A DNA stretch of 64,000 nt. It comes from Lithospermum erythrorhizon (lineage: Eukaryota; Streptophyta; Magnoliopsida; Boraginales; Boraginaceae). The stretch lies in contig JADFUC010002135.1 in NCBI GenBank assembly GCA_019722365.1, positions 124,001-188,000 on the forward strand. Direction: 5' to 3'. Below, piece by piece: positions 43,544 to 55,015 of this stretch. The notes beneath the pieces were generated by a model. The model had not been told where the DNA came from and searched no databases. It saw nothing but the letters and a program-made list of their open reading frames with translations. Made by a program: the position numbers and the translations under genes. Within the stretch, counting starts at the first letter, position 1; every line of letters begins with the position of its first letter.

Positions 43544-45064
43544 TTAGTCGTTACATGATTCAAAGTTTTGTTTTCGGACATAGTTTCGAAATGATAAAAC
43601 TAAGAAACGTTTCAGAAATATGATAGAAATAATTTAAAATCAATGTAACGTAATTTAAAATGTTTGGCAATAAAGTTTTGTTGCAAATTTGGATTTTTAA
43701 ATAAAACTAGTAAAAACGATATAGAAATTGATTGTTTTTTATAATTTAATTTTGTAGTTTCTTCTGGTAATATGTCAATAAATCCTAAAATCAAATTAGA
43801 CAAAGTTTGATTAACAAATTGCATATTTCATCTATTAGTTGAAAATGAGTTAAAATAACAATTATTAAAGTATTAACAAGTTCTAAAATATCTGTTTTAA
43901 AAGCTTGATTCTGGCCAAATCAGAATTTGATCGTTGATCGTAAATGCTGGCTAGAAAACTCATTCATAGCTAGAAAAAATATGGTGTATACTTACACAGT
44001 TATTACGGACAAAATGAAAATTAATTTCACAAGTTTATACCCCACATAAAAGCTATAGTTGGTTATCCATAACTTTTTTAACTAAAAATATTATACTCGC
44101 CGTTTAATTAATTAATGTTTTGGGATTTAGGTGTCGAGTTTTTGATCATGAAATTATTTTATTCTTGTATCAAAAATATAAAATTGATATCATTAGATTC
44201 TGATAAAGAAACTAAGAATCTATGTGTATGTTTCTTCTGATGAAGAAACTAAGTTGCATAGATGTTTCTTCTGATGAACAAAAGATGATTTCATTTTAAG
44301 TTTTTAACCATTGATAGCTTCTCTTGAGCTTTACACGTTTTCTTGACGTCGATCTAAACGTCTATATCTTACTGCAATCACCTCGAGCTCTTGAATAAAG
44401 GGTTTAATTATATGTGAAAGAGATTTCAATGTTTGGTAATTTTCTTATTTCTTCTGGTATTCTGAACCAATAGTTTCTCAAGGGAAAGTGGTACTTAAAT
44501 ATATAGTTATGAGAATGTAGATAGATGATAATGACTGATTACCTCAAAAGAGATTGAATTCTTTCTGGTTTTACTACACTTTAGTCCTTTCCAAAAGGCC
44601 AACAAATTTCAAAAAGTGCATGATTTCTCCACCATTAATATTCTTATCACAAGGCATGAAGTCAACATGATTTATTACATTATTAATTGAAAAATGCATA
44701 TTGATGTTATGTAATTGTCTTGAGGTCAACGTCCAGTTAAGACAGATTCAAGATTTCATGTGAGCCATGGAAGATTCACGTGAAATAGATTTGGATACCA
44801 TCTCTTAGTATAATATATATTAATGATGCGCGTGCAGATTAATTATTACGTAGTATTTCGGAGACGGGAGAGGCTCGAGGGGCCGAATCGATGTGGCACT
44901 ATATTCATGATGCATTTCCTCATCTTTTCTCTATTATAAAGTCAATTTGGTTTCCTTCTCTTGCGGATTTCAAATCAGTACCATTATGACATTTTATTTG
45001 TATATTAACTGCAAGCCTGGAGAAGTTAATGCTGAGGAATAAACATTTTCTGATGGAATCTCAG
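43544..45064. other. Intergenic DNA upstream of the DUF688-like gene
   Basis: AT-rich with no recognisable gene or repeat. The last few hundred bases probably contain the promoter of the gene at 45196. Confidence 0.4.
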
Positions 45065-45073
45065 TATATATAA
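45065..45073 (+). promoter_or_regulatory. Candidate TATA box of the DUF688-like gene
   Basis: TATATATAA about 120 bases before the ATG at 45196, the best core-promoter match in the upstream region. Confidence 0.45.
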
Positions 45074-45195
45074 GCCTCAAAAGTTCCATAACAATTTATA
45101 ATTTTGAGTTTGGACAAGTTCTTGATTTGGCAAAGCTAGCAAAACTTGTGAATGCTAGTTTTGCCCTCCTATGGCAAGGTCCTCCACGACGACTA

Positions 45196-45834
45196 ATGGC
45201 GTCTTCATCCTCTACCTGTTCAGATGATATCGAAAGGTTACAAATGTTGAAACAATACTTGCAGAAGAAGATGGTGGCCAACAGTTTAGATCTTCCGTTG
45301 AAACCAATCAGAACCAAGCCAGAAAAGCTCTCTCTAGAGGCGCTATCAAGGGATTTTTCTGTTAATAGTACATCCTCAGAGTACTATGCAGATTCACCTG
45401 TTGCTGTTCCTTTCCGGTGGGAATCGCAACCTGGAACACCGAAACTAAGGTACAGAGAGAGCTTAATTCCTCCTCTCACCCCTCCACCATCTTACACATT
45501 AAGCCCTGCTAGAAAACATGTAAAGAAACAACCAAAAACTACTAGTTTATTGCAAAATGTCCTTCCAAGGCGGCTCAATTTTGCTAAGAACCATCAAACA
45601 TCAACTCCCACTCCTCTTTTTGAGCCCCATCCATTGTCATATACACTGTCCCCTACATCTTACTCGGTTCCATCATCTCCATACAACGCGACTCCACGAG
45701 CACAAAGCCAACAATCAAGTTTCACATCTTCATCTGAATCAAGAGCAGACAGTGATGACTATGAATCACCTTCATCAATTTTCTGCTTAAACATTGGTCG
45801 ACGATCAAATGCGAGGTCCAGTGAATCATATTAG
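45196..45834 (+). CDS. DUF688-like plant protein of unknown function, 212 residues
   Basis: A single-exon frame from the ATG at 45196 (MASSSSTCSDDIERL) to TAG. The frame is open further upstream but has no other ATG. The hallmark is VPFRWESQPGTPKLRY around residues 74-89, the PF-x-WE-x-x-PG-x-P box shared by many plant proteins annotated as DUF688. The rest is Ser/Pro-rich and probably disordered (PPLTPPPSYTLSP, later LSYTLSPTSYSVPSSPYN), ending SIFCLNIGRRSNARSSESY. No signal peptide or membrane segment is visible. The function of the family is not established. The gene looks intact, with plant-like context and a TATA box. Confidence is high that it is a gene and moderate for the family name. 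Confidence 0.75.
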   Translation: MASSSSTCSDDIERLQMLKQYLQKKMVANSLDLPLKPIRTKPEKLSLEALSRDFSVNSTSSEYYADSPVAVPFRWESQPGTPKLRYRESLIPPLTPPPSYTLSPARKHVKKQPKTTSLLQNVLPRRLNFAKNHQTSTPTPLFEPHPLSYTLSPTSYSVPSSPYNATPRAQSQQSSFTSSSESRADSDDYESPSSIFCLNIGRRSNARSSESY

Positions 45835-47949
45835 CATTCTATCCAGAATTTTTTTGGACATGTTCATCAGCCTTATTGTTAGTATCTTTTTTGTTTTAGT
45901 TTTGTCTGAAACACAATTGTTAGTGCTAATTACTAATGAGCTCCAATGTAAAAGAGTATATTACATGAAAATAAGACAGTTTGTTTCAAATATAATCTCT
46001 AGCAGTGACTTGTGACCTGCAATGTACTTCACAGTTCACACAGAGAATAACACCTAAATCACAAATAACTAAATTTTAATTATGTCAAGTCCTGTATAAG
46101 AAAAATTCAAAATTTTCATATGAGTGTTTGTATGAATAAACAAGTAGATAGTACTATATTAAGGAAAGAGTCATCATCATGTGAGCACAAGGATAGATAA
46201 CATAGTTTATTGTTAAGCTAAAAGATAACAACAATAACGCCCGGGATGTGAATAAGGAAAAGATTGCTCAAAAGAGCGTCATACCATGTGGTTTCAGGCT
46301 AGCTATGAAGAATATATTACTATTGCATATGCATATGTTACAACTTAAGATGATAATCTGTATGAATCTGAGTTATTTTTTCCAATTGTTTTCACTGGAT
46401 ACGTTTTGAATATTGTTCAGTCTCAACTAGCAGTGACTTGAGACTCGTTTGTCGATGCGATTCAATTGAAGGGAGTAAACGTTAAAACAACATGTCCCGA
46501 TACCTATAAAGAGGCTCTCGCCTAAGCCGAATAAGGGAAAAACAAATTTCGAAATAAGTTAACAACAAATGTTTTGACCATGTCTTTTCCCATAAGGAGG
46601 TCACCTACAAAACATTAACATCATCACGCCATATAGATATACTAACTGACGCCCTTATTTTATTTATTGTGATGCAACTCCCTTCTAGTTTTATTGAACA
46701 CAACTTCTGGAATTTTGCAATTGAAAATAGAAAGATGGCATAATTAAATGACTATCTTATGTTACCAACTTCATATACTCGTTGTTTGAACATTCAAAGC
46801 ACAAGTTCGATCTCCTTAATCAAATGTTCTTATATATGTATATATAAAAAATTATTTTTGGTAGTTATTTATATAGATAATAGATCTATAATACTTAAAC
46901 TAATGTTTCATTAACTACGTGAAGTTTAAATTTTAGGCTTAAGGACAAGGATGCGATTTATGAGGCTGAAAAAACGGGTCAAACAAAAAACTTGTACACA
47001 CCCTAGGCCTCCATTATATTGCCTTGCATTTAAGGCGATCTGAATACCTCTACCAGCAGCAAACCAGTAGTAGGACACTTCCATGCACATACATACACCT
47101 ATCCCTTCCCCTCCCAATTGTTTGAGCTTAGCGTGATTAAAGGGGCGACAATTTCCTCTCAATTTTAAATTTTTTAAAGCATATTGTATATAATTATAAG
47201 TAATTTATACATAAATATTTCAATTGACACCCACTCATAGCCGGACCCAGAAGTCCAAATCCGATATGCAGACTATAATTTTTTTTTTAAAATGTCGTTT
47301 TATTGATTTTTTAAAATTATGGTAACAACGTCGTTTTTTCGCCTAGCATTCGTCCTCTTAATCAATCAATTTGTTTCAGGCTAAGAATTCTTTTCTGCTT
47401 GTGTTAGGCTCGAAGCGTCCACGAAACCGTCTGGTCAGTAGATAAATTGATTTGTTCGCATTCTTAAATTATATGATTTAATGGTAAATCAATTTATTAA
47501 AACCCAATATATAATATAGAAAGAAAGTAACATAATTTGTAAGATAATTAAAAACAAAAACAAACAAAAAATTTAATAATTTGAAAGAATAAAATTTTCT
47601 AACAAAAAAACTAACATTCGATAAAAGCGTAAAAGCGATGAAGCCCGTTTAATGATTTGGGAATCCCAAGAAGAAAAAAATGAAAAAATGTTGCTTGCAA
47701 AGTGGCAGTGGCTAGAATCGAACTCAGGCAACAATTAGAAAGCTCATGCTACACACCAGTTGAGCTAGAGTATCACTTTGAATGACATCTTCATATATAA
47801 TACAAATTTTCAAAATGAAATTCTGGTGGTATAATTGTACCACTTTGCTAACCTAGATCGTATGCCCTCATCAAATAATGAAAAGAATAAAATTAATTTA
47901 TCACTTTTTTGTTCATTTCAATATTACTTCTGTAGTTTTAAATCCGTTG
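45835..47949. other. Intergenic DNA with one tRNA-like fragment
   Basis: No protein-coding gene is recognised. A tRNA-like piece lies at 47706-47775. A 78-codon minus-strand frame at 46926-47162 is probably chance. Confidence 0.4.
47706..47775 (-). mobile_element. tRNA-like fragment (degenerate tRNA or SINE head)
   Basis: On the minus strand TAGCTCAACTGG (47757-47768) is a near-perfect A box and GAGTTCGATTC (about 47714-47724) a good B box, at tRNA spacing. The acceptor and T stems do not pair well, so it is unlikely to be a working tRNA. A SINE head or a decayed tRNA gene are both possible. Confidence 0.4.
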
Positions 47950-47954
47950 TAGAT

Positions 47955-49440
47955 AGTGGAATTTTAATTAATAAAATTCATTTTTATGGGTATTTATTAA
48001 TTGAATTAATTTTGACCGATCCGCGATTCTGGCGTGTTGATTAAGTTTGCAAGAGGCTTTTTGAATTAAATTGACCAGGAAAATAATAGGGTTAAGGGAT
48101 TCGGGCGCGATATTAATTTTATGTTAAAGTTAAGGGGTTTCCGCATTAAATAAGCCTAATTTTAAGCGCATATTAGGATTTCCGAGAAAGATATGGGGTT
48201 TAAATTAATGAAGAAATATCGAGGTTAATAAATAAATTCTTCGGCGTATAAAAAAACCTCAAAAGAGAGCGCTACTCCATGTGTGGAGAATAAGTCATGC
48301 AAAATATTGGCCGGTCCAAATCATTCACTCCAAAATCAGCAGCTGAAGATCATGATCACTTTTTGAAAATGAAGCAAGCCGTCGGGAGAATCGGACAGAA
48401 AGCCTATAAATACCCACGTATTTTTAATAATGATAAATAAGTTGAAGTGGGAGAAAAGTAAAGCTGGCTTCTGAAAAGCTATAGAAGAGAAGACCGGCGG
48501 GGAGCACACAGGCATCTTCCAGCTTAAAGATTGAAGGGAAAGAAGCTGACAAACGGGGAAATAGAATAGGCATTTTCAAAACCGTGAGAAAGCAGACGTC
48601 TGGACTCTCCGACAAATAAAGAGTCTTCCACTCAGTAGGTTGTAGAGGCATTGCTTAAATCCTCTGTGACATCAAATCAGGGAGAGGATCGGCTGCTTTG
48701 AAATACATATCATACCAGTAGAGGCGTCCGACCTACCAGCGAGGAAAGCGATCACGGAATGCCAGGCAAAGAAGTGTAATTTATAAAATCCCCACGTGAG
48801 AGTTGCGATATAATCTTATTTCTTGAAAGCTTTTCTCACTACACCAAATAAGGCGTCACGGATCATACCATTAGAAAGGCGGACCATCCTTCAACCCCGA
48901 TGAGAAAGGTGAGCTACCCATTTCGACCTCGAGTCAAATCAAATGGTAGAATATCTTTAGCTGAGGCGCAAGTGCTACGTCAGCGTCAGACGTAAAAGCT
49001 ATTAAAGGCGGCTACTGGCGAAGGAACACAGCTCTGGAAGGCTTCTGAGAGTTCGTCAAATCCCACCCTGGCCGTATCGATAAGAAGGGTCGAACATCGG
49101 ATGCCCTTCTCCCGAGTCAAAAAAAGAGCGTCGGCTCATTGTTGCTTTCACTGTCGATCAGCGGAGGAGAGGTCGAGGTCCTCAATCGACCCCGTCTCGA
49201 GGATCGAGTCAAGAAAACTATCGAGAGTTCAAACAAGCACACGGGATCGAAACTGTAGCAGCACAGGTCCGGACCCAATGTCTGATCGAAGATCAAATCA
49301 CGCAAATGCCGGGCCACATGCAGGACACGTATCCAAATCAGACCCAATTTCAGCCGGCTAGGAGTCCATGCTCCAGTCAATTCATATTGTGGGCGTGAAA
49401 AATGCGTGGAGAATCTTAGATTGATAATTGACACGTCAGT
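47955..49440 (+). repeat. LTR-like unit 1 of 3
   Basis: Starts around GTAGATAGTGGAATTTTAAT and aligns along most of its length with 50870-52440. Landmarks in order: TTATTAATTGAATTAATTTT, AAAATAATAGGGTTAA, GGAGAATAAGTC, GATCATGATC, the core promoter CCTATAAATACCC (48403-48415), AACAAATAAAGAGTCT-like polyadenylation-type text (48611-48630) and, near the end, GAGGATCGAGTCA. The AT-rich 5' third, TATA box and GC-richer 3' part resemble an LTR (U3-R-U5) of about 1.5 kb, probably Ty3/gypsy, but no primer site or coding region was found. Confidence 0.5.
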
Positions 49441-50250
49441 TTTGATAAATTTTAACTTTGTGCAGTGGATTTTCCTAAAAGAAATTTTTATTATTTGGAG
49501 CGCACATAAATAATAAAAGGCTGTTCATATTCACATCCGTTACTCTGCGATTCCCATATATGACTAATATGAGTACATGACCTAGCCTATATAGTACTCC
49601 GTCTTGTGAGAACGGTCTGATCTTATTAAAAATCTTAATAAATTTGTTCTTTTTAAAATATAAGATATTAGCTGAAATAATGTTCTGAGTCATCGTTAAA
49701 ATCTGAATCTTCCTTGTGGAAATATGTCATTTGAGTATCTTCAAGTTACGTGATCTTCACTTGAATCTTAGAATTTATAATTGATAACGTAAGAATTATA
49801 GATACAATAATATATACTATATATATTTTTGCAATTTATTTTAAAAGCAAAAATAAGCCCAAACAAACCTATAAAAATTTAAAAATTATAAAATAGATCA
49901 TTTAAGAATTTTAATAGAATAATTTCTTAATATCACCATAACTTTTTACTACTATATATACTACCATGACATCGATCATTTACTTTATTATTAGTTCAAC
50001 CAACCAATACCAGAATGAATAATCCAGGTTTGCACAACTAATGTTAAAAAAGAGGTCATAGTGCTGTAATATGATTAATAATTTATTATGAGTATTATAC
50101 ATCTACAGTCAAGATAATATATAACACGGTGTTGACGTAATTAATAGCAATGTTAATCAACTCAGTACCTGGTGGCATCAAAGTATAACCTTAGTGGAAC
50201 CCCGGTTCACGTACACCGTACCATTGAATGATTATCATCAAATAATAATA

Positions 50251-50473
50251 ATTAACATGACAATGAATAGCGCAATAGTTGGGCCAGTATTTAGAGAGTC
50301 GCAGGTTAGGTGCATTTAAAGGGGTGGTGGGTGGGTTTAAAAAAAAAAAAAAAAATTAACGTAAAAGCAGAAACACAGCGCAATAGTTGCTCGGCAGCCT
50401 CAATATAGAGAATCTTGAGTTCGATTATGGAAGAGTCTTTATAAAACATTCTCCCTCACGAAAAAAAAAAATA
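50251..50473 (+). repeat. Tandem pair of SINE-like units
   Basis: Two units (50251-50354 and 50355-50473) each begin ATTAAC-(A/G)-T, contain GCGCAATAGTTG and end in a long A run. A third ATTAACAT follows at 50474. The second unit carries a B-box-like GAGTTCGATT. The three ATTAAC copies look like shared target duplications of a dimeric or doubly inserted short element. Confidence 0.45.
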
Positions 50474-50514
50474 ATTAACATAACACCACAAATTATAATG
50501 TAACTAGCACACTC

Positions 50515-50760
50515 ATACTGTGTTTTTAGTTGTCGTTTTCTTCGTTTCTTGGCGTAAATTAAGAAATAAAAAAATAGTCAAGTGCATTGAATAAAATATA
50601 GAATGTGTCAAATTGAAAGCAAATATCGTTGTTGGTTGTTAATTTAAAGAGAAAAAATAGTCAAAAAGTATATTGAAAATATAAAAATGTTATTTATTAT
50701 GTTAAAATGACAACATCAGAAGAGCTAAACCGACAACTATAAAAAGCGAGAGGAGTATTA
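50515..50760. mobile_element. MITE, copy A of a two-copy family
   Basis: The ends are inverted: TTTTTAGTTGTCG near 50524 and CGACAACTATAAAAA near 50734, with GGAGTAT at the right border. The interior matches 54560-54790 closely, for example in the text AAAATATAAAAATG followed by TTATTTATTATGTTAAAATGA. Stowaway-type by its ends. Confidence 0.5.
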
Positions 50761-50869
50761 TAAGTTGTAAATAATTACGAGTGAAAATATGTATGGACTG
50801 GTTGAGATTGTAATATTTGAAGTTTTGTTTTATCATTCAAAAAATGAATTGTGTTGGAAGTATGTAGAT

Positions 50870-52440
50870 AGTGAAATTTTTTATTAATAAAATTTATTTT
50901 TATGCATTTATTAATTGAATTAATTTTAATCGATCACGTGATTATATGTGTTGATTAGGGTTTACTCGGGGCTACGAATTAAATTTGAGTCGGGGAGAAA
51001 ATAATAGGGTTAAAGGATTCGAGGAGATGCTAGCCAATTTTAGGTTAAAATTAGGTTTTACGTTAAACAAAGAAACTGGTACAGAAGCTGAAATAGGATT
51101 TTCGAAGATGCGGGGCTTAAATTAAAGAAGGAAGGGAATATCGGGGTCAATAAATAAATTCATTTTTGACCTAAAAAAGCCTCAAATAGGCATCCATTCC
51201 ATATTCTTGGAGAATAAGTCGTGTAAAATATCCGACGGTCAAGATCGTACCTCAAAATCAACGGTCAAGATCATGATCCACGAAAATGAGCTGACTATTC
51301 GAGTGGCCGAAAGCCTATAAACGTATTTTGAAAATAATATGATAGGATTAAAGAAAGGGAAAAGAAAAAAATATAAAGCGAAGTTGCGAGAAAAACTGCG
51401 AGAAAAAGGCGAAGCGGAACACACCGGAAACATCTCCAACTTGAAGATTCAAGCGGAAGAAGCACCCGGGGGCGTGACTCTGCCGAGGCGCCTAAAGTCA
51501 CCCGGAAGGCGGACAACCCGGAGTCTCCAACAAATAAAGAGTCTCCCCTCTGCTAAGCCCAGCATGAAACATGCCCCATTGAATCCCTGTCTTCACATCC
51601 CAAATTAAAGGAGAGGATCAGTGATTGAATTCACACCTCTACATTCTATATAGCGTCAACCCCGCTCCTACTTAAGGAAGGCGAGCGTCTGAAATTCCGA
51701 CAGGCATTTGTAGAAACAGCTGGCGAAGCCCTGCATTCTGTCGAATCCGAGGAGGATATTTGTTGGCTTACCTCACACAAGCAGGCGCTGAAATATACGG
51801 GAGAAGGCTAGCCATCCATGCAGCTAATGAGAAAGGCGAGGCGCCCCCTCGACCTCGAAGTCAAATCAAATAGTAGGATCAGCTGTTGAAGCCCTGCTAC
51901 ATGCGGCATCGAGATACAAGGGCGTTGCTAAGGCCTAACTATTTGAAGGAACCCGACCACTTAAGCTACAAGATTCATATAGTCGACAGCGCGGAGATAA
52001 TTTCTTTGAAACATCCCGGCGGACACGTATCGAGATTATCGAGTCCGCGCGAGAAATATCCAAGTGAGAGGTCGAGCATCCGGCCCGGTAGCGTATCGAC
52101 AGAGGATCAAGCATCCATTTACCCGCGTATCGAGTCAAAGAAGGCGTCAATTTCACGGTAACTTTATCACATCGATCAAGCGGAGAGGGTCGAAGTCCTG
52201 GTCCAGGTCAGCGTCGAGGATCGAGTCAGGAATGGTCGAGTCCATGCGACCATACGGGATCAGTACGCTCGAAGCACTTGGCGGTTCGGACCATATCTTA
52301 AATTAGAAGACCACGTCACGTACGTGGGCGCATTTAGAACAACGTATGCTCCATTAAAGGCGGCTCACACGATATGATTAGGGTTACAGCGTACTGGCTC
52401 AATAACAGTGGGGTGGCGTCCTCGTCCAGTCCTGCATCTG
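50870..52440 (+). repeat. LTR-like unit 2 of 3
   Basis: Homologous to unit 1 in the same orientation. It starts TGTAGATAGTGAAATTTTTT (a TGTTGGAAG lies just upstream, a possible true LTR start), shares TTATTAATTGAATTAATTTT, AAAATAATAGGGTTAAA, TTGGAGAATAAGTCG, AGATCATGATCC and a TATA-type CCTATAAACG (51314-51323), then CAACAAATAAAGAGTCTCC and GAGGATCGAGTCAGG. Short open frames inside (for example 51339-51608) are probably incidental. Confidence 0.5.
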
Positions 52441-53840
52441 AGTTATACGTAGCAATTAGGGTTCAATCCGAACTCTAATAAAATCGGACATGTGTGAAAT
52501 GAAAAGGTTCGATTAGGCCTCACGAAATTAAATTAAAAGTGAAATTAGGGTTTTATCGTTAAAATTAACCTAAATTTTAGCAAAACGAGGGTTTCGAAAT
52601 AGCCCCGAATTAAATGTCAATCGACTCTTGGCTTTGAAATGGAAGTTCTGGAAGCTTCGGGGCTTAAAATAAAGACTCCCCAGAAAGAAGCGGGTTTAAA
52701 AGCGGAAACGCTCCAGAAAGAGTCGGGTATATGAAAATGCGTTTGGCGCAAGAATCGCAGAATCTTCTGCTTCATGAAAGAAGGCGCCTACTTTTCCTTG
52801 GGTGTAGACAAAGTAAAATCGGCGAACAATCTTTAGCCAGGAAGCTTCAATGACTAAGATCCAAAATCCAGTGATCATGGATCGGCCAATCGAGAAGAAG
52901 TCAGAAAACCTATAAATACCCCCATAGTCGACTAAATCGCTACAAACACAAAGAAAAATACAACAAAAATGCACGAGAGAATTTAAAAATAAAAATAGCT
53001 TTCAGACGGTATTTATTAAGCATAGAAGATTGTTAACTATTCGGGAAGAAAAAATATCAAATCTTGTGGCCTATAAATATAAGTGCCTAAATTATAGAGG
53101 CGAGGTAGATAACACAAAATATTCAACTTTAGACCAAAATAGGCGCCTAAATTAGGGACAAGTTTGAACTACGCACAAAGCGTGGACTGAGATCGGACAC
53201 AAAATCGTGAGAATCGATGAATTAGGATCTAAATAAATTAAATAAACTACAAGATTAAGCTATAAATGCCCACTGTAGTAAATTGTAGGCGGGATATCTA
53301 TTCACATGTAAGCCCCAATACATTTGTCGGGAATCTGAATTAATTTGCTAAGACATCATCTTGACTTGATAAAAAGCACAGATCAAAAGAATAATTAAAA
53401 GCCTTTTCGTCTGGTTATGCGAGATATTTCTTGGAATGCTTAACTGCTTTAGACAACATGTAAATCAGTAAAGTCGTAGCGCAGAGATCCATAGAGCCCG
53501 AGATCGAGTCGAACAATATGCAGGTATATCTTTGCTAAAGGAGCACCATTTCTGACCAATATCAGTCAAGACCCAGTCGAAAACAAGTCTTACATACAGT
53601 CTAGAGATCACATTGATCAGAACTGCCCGTCTCGCGTCGAATTGAGGCCGCAATCTAATCAGAATTTCAGGGATAAATCCTGATGCAGGCCTTAGTCGAA
53701 ACGCCAAATCGGAAGCCCTAAATAGGCGCCCAAATCCATAGACTTAAAGTCCGAATCAGTCAAGGGAAGCTACACCAATCAAAGTCCGGCGTGAAGTGCG
53801 TTTAGAGGCTTGATAAATTAATAGTCGGATCTCAATTATT
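52441..53840 (+). repeat. LTR-like unit 3 of 3 (most diverged)
   Basis: Shares the layout of units 1 and 2: an AT-rich block with GTGAAATTAGGGTTTT, GGGGCTTAAAATAAAGA, GATCATGGATCGG and the core promoter ACCTATAAATACCCCC (52908-52923), then GC-richer text containing ATCGAGTCGAAC. Base-level similarity to the other units is patchy, so it is either an older copy or another member of the family. Confidence 0.4.
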
Positions 53841-55015
53841 TAATAAAATCTTATTTATCTTTTAAATACATTTCCCCAAAAAAAATTTATTATATTGATA
53901 AGCATATTATAAATAATAAAATCTTTGTAACAGTTACAAATACTTCTCTTAACAAAAATCCATTCATTCAATCTGGAGCATATACTTAATATATCGTCAT
54001 TTTCGTGTACTTTTAAACTTAATATGATGTTGAATACAGTACCATGTTATTAGAGAGTAATATGGCACTGAATTATTGTCGCTAATTTCAAAAATCTAGT
54101 GAGGTTAGCTGTCGAACGTGTGAAGCAATTAGTGCATAGATGGGATAATCAACGTCGTCAAAAGTCAATTACTACAACAAGCCACACGTGGGCGAAGTTC
54201 TACATTTACAAGCCATTCTCATCTCTTTAATTTCATTGAATGTCCTCATCATTTGAAAATAATGTAGCCCATCTCAATGCACAATTGATGAAAGTAATGA
54301 AAGTATCAATGCACAATTGATGTCATATAATAATCTATTATCGAAATAATGATCGATACGCTTTCTTATTTTTAATGTTTAATATCTTAATAATGTAATA
54401 TTTGAAATTCGTCTCGTTCTTATTTATCAATAAAATACTCTTAGTTAATTTTATATAAGAATATAATGATACATTAAAACTAGTGTACTAAACTAATCAT
54501 CTTTTTGTTTTTTGAAATTCAAGGTAAATATTAAATAAAAGAAAATTAAGTATTTATTACTTTTTTCATTTTTTAAATTATTTTTAGTCATATGCACATA
54601 GGTTGGAAAAGAAAAAAGTAAAATGTATTGAAAATGTAGAATGAATATCAATTGAAACAATATCATTGGTTGATTGTTTAATTAAAGAAAAAAAATTATC
54701 AAAAAATATATTAAAAATATAAAAATACTATTTATTATGTTAAAATGATAACTATTAAAAAAAATTACTAAAACCATTACTATAAAAAAACATAGTATTA
54801 TATTTTTCAATTGTCAACTTTCTTGATTTCCATACTTAACTACTTGAAAACCATTGACCTATCGTACTTTCCCTTTAACACCTACTTAAATTGTACCTTA
54901 CCTTCCTAATCACTCTCCTTCTCTTTCTCTCTACTTTCTCTTTCCTTCTCTCTCTTCATCTGTACCTCCCTCACATCTATACTTATCTATATTAGAGCAT
55001 ACTGGCATACTCCTA
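53841..55015. other. Upstream region of the LBD15-like gene
   Basis: AT-rich, with a second MITE copy (54555-54800) and a CT-rich tract at 54905-54965 (CTCTCCTTCTCTTTCTCTC), typical of plant 5' leaders, ending 50 bases before the start codon. Confidence 0.5.
54555..54800. mobile_element. MITE, copy B of a two-copy family
   Basis: Closely resembles 50515-50760 in the interior (the AAAAATATAAAAATAC and TTATTTATTATGTTAAAATGA text and flanking A-rich blocks). Its ends are eroded. Confidence 0.45.

Noticed and set aside
45127..45195. Upstream extension of the DUF688-like protein to 45127
   Set aside because: The extension starts at TTG; the first ATG in frame is at 45196 and fits the TATA at 45065.
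47706..47775. A functional tRNA gene on the minus strand
   Set aside because: A and B boxes are good but the acceptor and T stems do not pair, so it is listed as a tRNA-like fragment.
49101..49434. Overlapping open frames of about 90-105 codons on both strands in LTR-like unit 1
   Set aside because: GC-richer non-coding DNA gives such frames by chance, and the translations show no recognisable motif.
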